Notes under the pieces: generated by a model | Databases searched by the model: none | Told to the model about the DNA's origin: nothing | The model's input: the letters and a program-made list of their open reading frames with translations, nothing else | Translations under genes and position numbers: made by a program | Shown: piece after piece, positions 62,946-64,000 of the stretch | How the letters are laid out: every line of letters begins with the position of its first letter | Numbering within the stretch: position 1 is the stretch's first letter | From: Paludibacteraceae bacterium | GTDB lineage: Bacteria > Bacteroidota > Bacteroidia > Bacteroidales > Paludibacteraceae | Reading direction: 5' to 3' | Assembly (NCBI GenBank): GCA_024401435.1 | Contig: JAKSLB010000009.1 | Location: 37,023 to 101,022 of the forward strand | DNA: 64,000 nucleotides

Positions 62946-63796
62946 CAAAAGACTCGGTCAAATGCGTACTGGACACGGCTGTTCCGGCGGTCACGCAGGA
63001 AGATACGCTTCCCGCTGATTATAGTGTCAAACCTGTGTCAGACAGTGTTCAGACATTGGTTCAGGCAGACGAAGCGGAGAGTGATATGGATGCCGAGAAG
63101 GAATCCTTCACCGTGGAGGGTGTTACCTTCACAATGATAAGGGTGGAACCTGGCACCTTTATGATGGGTTGCGCACCCAATCAGGAAGAGGATGCATGGG
63201 ATGAGGAAAAGCCACGTCATCAGGTAACCCTCACCCAACCCTATTACATAGGAGAGACGCAGGTGACGCAAGCCTTGTGGCAGGCTGTGATGGGAAATAA
63301 CCCAAGTTACGTCACTGGGGATTTGCAACGCCCGGTAGAAAGAGTAAGTTGGAACGACTGCCAGGAGTTTATAGAAAAACTGAACGAGCTTACGGGAAAA
63401 CAATTCACCTTGCCGACGGAGGCACAGTGGGAATATGCCGCCCGTGGAGGAAACAGAAGCAAAGGATTCAAATATGCAGGTTCTGATGATTTGGATGAGG
63501 TGGCTTGGTGGGAGGGTAATTCAAATGAAGAGACTCATCCGGTCAAAACAAAAGCCCCTAATGAGTTGGGCATCTACGATATGAGTGGCAATGTATGGGA
63601 GTGGTGTCAGGACTGTTATGATTCTTATCCACAATCCTGTGTGACAGATCCTCTCTGTGCATCTGGCTCTCGCCGTGTGCTTCGTGGTGGTAGTTGGATC
63701 AACAATGCGCGGATCTGCCGTTCTTCGCACCGCGACTACGACTTCCCCGACTACTACAACTTCCACCTGGGGTTCCGCTTGGCGTTTGTCCCATAG
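62858..63796 (+). CDS. SUMF1/FGE-fold lipoprotein, probable DGR-diversified variable protein
   Basis: From the ATG at 62858 the protein has 312 residues. The lipobox LLLLANC puts the lipidated Cys at 17, followed by an acidic linker. From about residue 87 the SUMF1/FGE-sulfatase (C-type-lectin-like) domain runs to the end, with PGTFMMG, PVERVSWNDCQEF, LPTEAQWEYAARGG, GIYDMSGNVWEWCQD and RVLRGGSW. The first catalytic Cys of formylglycine-generating enzymes is not present, so sulfatase activation is unlikely. Residues 281-303 show the composition of a DGR variable region: I, N, H, D, Y and F at positions where such proteins have AAC-derived residues, nearly all as NNC codons, followed by LGFRL. 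It is probably a surface-displayed ligand-binding lipoprotein. The gene is visibly more G+C-rich than its neighbours and is tandemly duplicated. Confidence 0.85.
   Translation: MKKILFAIATLLLLANCTGGQGGNETDAESKDSVKCVLDTAVPAVTQEDTLPADYSVKPVSDSVQTLVQADEAESDMDAEKESFTVEGVTFTMIRVEPGTFMMGCAPNQEEDAWDEEKPRHQVTLTQPYYIGETQVTQALWQAVMGNNPSYVTGDLQRPVERVSWNDCQEFIEKLNELTGKQFTLPTEAQWEYAARGGNRSKGFKYAGSDDLDEVAWWEGNSNEETHPVKTKAPNELGIYDMSGNVWEWCQDCYDSYPQSCVTDPLCASGSRRVLRGGSWINNARICRSSHRDYDFPDYYNFHLGFRLAFVP
63698..63766 (+). other. Candidate DGR variable region (VR)
   Basis: Of 23 codons, 17 end in C, including all 13 from 63728 to 63766 (cac cgc gac tac gac ttc and so on), in a genome that favours A/T at third positions. 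Replacing bases of AAC codons at their A positions gives exactly this kind of pattern. A fixed, G+C-rich end (CTGGGGTTCCGCTTGGCG, from 63767) follows, where an initiation-of-mutagenic-homing (IMH) element would sit. No template repeat is in the window. Confidence 0.6.
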
Positions 63797-63900
63797 TTCA
63801 AAAAGCCAGAAAGACCTTTACGAGCAGGAAGGAAAGGGAGTGTCGAAAGGAGCGAGCGAAGGATGAGCCGCGGGAAAGACATGACAAAAAGGAAATTAAA
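63797..63900 (+). other. Purine-rich spacer between the two lipoprotein gene copies
   Basis: This 104-base spacer is strikingly purine-rich on the + strand (for example GAAAGGAGCGAGCGAAGG) and contains CCGCGG. It has no TAnnTTTG box and no clear terminator, so the second copy may be read through from the first. Elements acting in cis downstream of a DGR variable region would lie here, but I cannot define a stem. Confidence 0.4.
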
Positions 63901-64000
63901 ACAACGATACATATGAAGAAAATATTATTTGCAATCGCCACACTGCTGTTGTTGGCAAATTGCACAGGCGGACAAGGAGGGAACGAAACGGATGCCGAAT
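63901..64000 (+). repeat. Right copy of the 100-base perfect direct repeat
   Basis: This is identical to 62846-62945 through the last base of the window, so the true repeat is at least 100 bases and probably longer. Confidence 0.97.
63913..64000 (+). CDS. Second SUMF1-fold lipoprotein gene, 5' end only (runs off the window)
   Basis: The ATG at 63913 opens the same first 29 codons as the gene at 62858 (MKKILFAIATLLLLANC lipoprotein signal, then TGGQGG), without a single difference. The rest lies outside the window, so it cannot be said whether it is a full second copy with its own variable C-terminus or a truncated one. Confidence 0.85.
   Translation, partial: MKKILFAIATLLLLANCTGGQGGNETDAE

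Noticed and set aside
62858-63796. Reading the SUMF1-fold protein as a genuine formylglycine-generating enzyme
   Set aside because: It is a lipoprotein destined for the envelope, and the first catalytic cysteine of the C-terminal active-site pair is not present.
63657-63866. Forward ORF of 69 codons over the variable region (poly-Thr stretch)
   Set aside because: It is a frame-shifted shadow of the NNC codon run of the real gene and has no start context.

Overview
The window is A+T-rich DNA from a member of the Bacteroidota, most likely order Bacteroidales. The evidence is a type IX secretion (T9SS) type-B cargo protein with PorP/SprF and OmpA partners, lineage-typical families (DUF4294, HU-CCDC81/SPOR-like protein, surface glycan-binding lipoprotein, archaeal/eukaryote-type ProRS), promoters of the TTG-N19-21-TAnnTTTG type, and an almost complete lack of Shine-Dalgarno sequences. 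I see no rRNA, tRNA, CRISPR array or insertion sequence.

Layout. 1-1093 (-): 5' part of mutS2. 1166-29861 (-): proS followed by an outer-membrane protein, an OmpA-type protein, a PorP/SprF protein and one 24-kb gene for an 8030-residue secreted surface protein. That protein carries about 90 tandem Ig-like units and a T9SS type-B sorting domain, and it fills more than a third of the window. 30216-35375 (mostly +): small accessory genes (voltage-gated ion channel, two flavodoxin-fold reductases, GNAT acetyltransferase, TfoX-like protein, DUF5131 protein, alpha/beta hydrolase). 35466-43047 (-): mazG, a membrane glycosyltransferase, lysA, aspartate kinase, purT and a ClC transporter/channel. 43237-48467 (+): recJ-recQ, then an HU-CCDC81/SPOR-like protein and a DMP19-like protein. 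48531-51356 (-): two envelope proteins, one with a ComEA-like HhH region. 51458-61414: DUF4294 protein, polysaccharide flippase (-), LOG protein, sacsin-like ATPase, nth, ribD, cls, SufT-like protein and lpxH. 61685-64000 (+): a glycan-binding lipoprotein, then a SUMF1/FGE-fold lipoprotein and the start of a second copy of it.

The two most notable items are at the two ends. (1) The 3' end of the SUMF1-fold lipoprotein gene (about 63698-63766) looks like the variable region of a diversity-generating retroelement (DGR) target: a C-type-lectin-like C-terminus with a run of NNC codons where such proteins have AAC-derived residues. The first 100 bases of this gene unit recur exactly at 63901-64000, so the gene is tandemly duplicated and the array continues past the window, where a template repeat and reverse transcriptase would be expected. 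Neither is visible here. (2) The giant surface protein is built from about 90 units and shows a three-unit higher-order periodicity over about two thirds of its length, with its probable anchoring partners encoded just upstream.

The remaining genes are mostly housekeeping: DNA repair (mutS2, recJ, recQ, nth), lysine/aspartate-family and purine synthesis, riboflavin, lipid A and cardiolipin synthesis.
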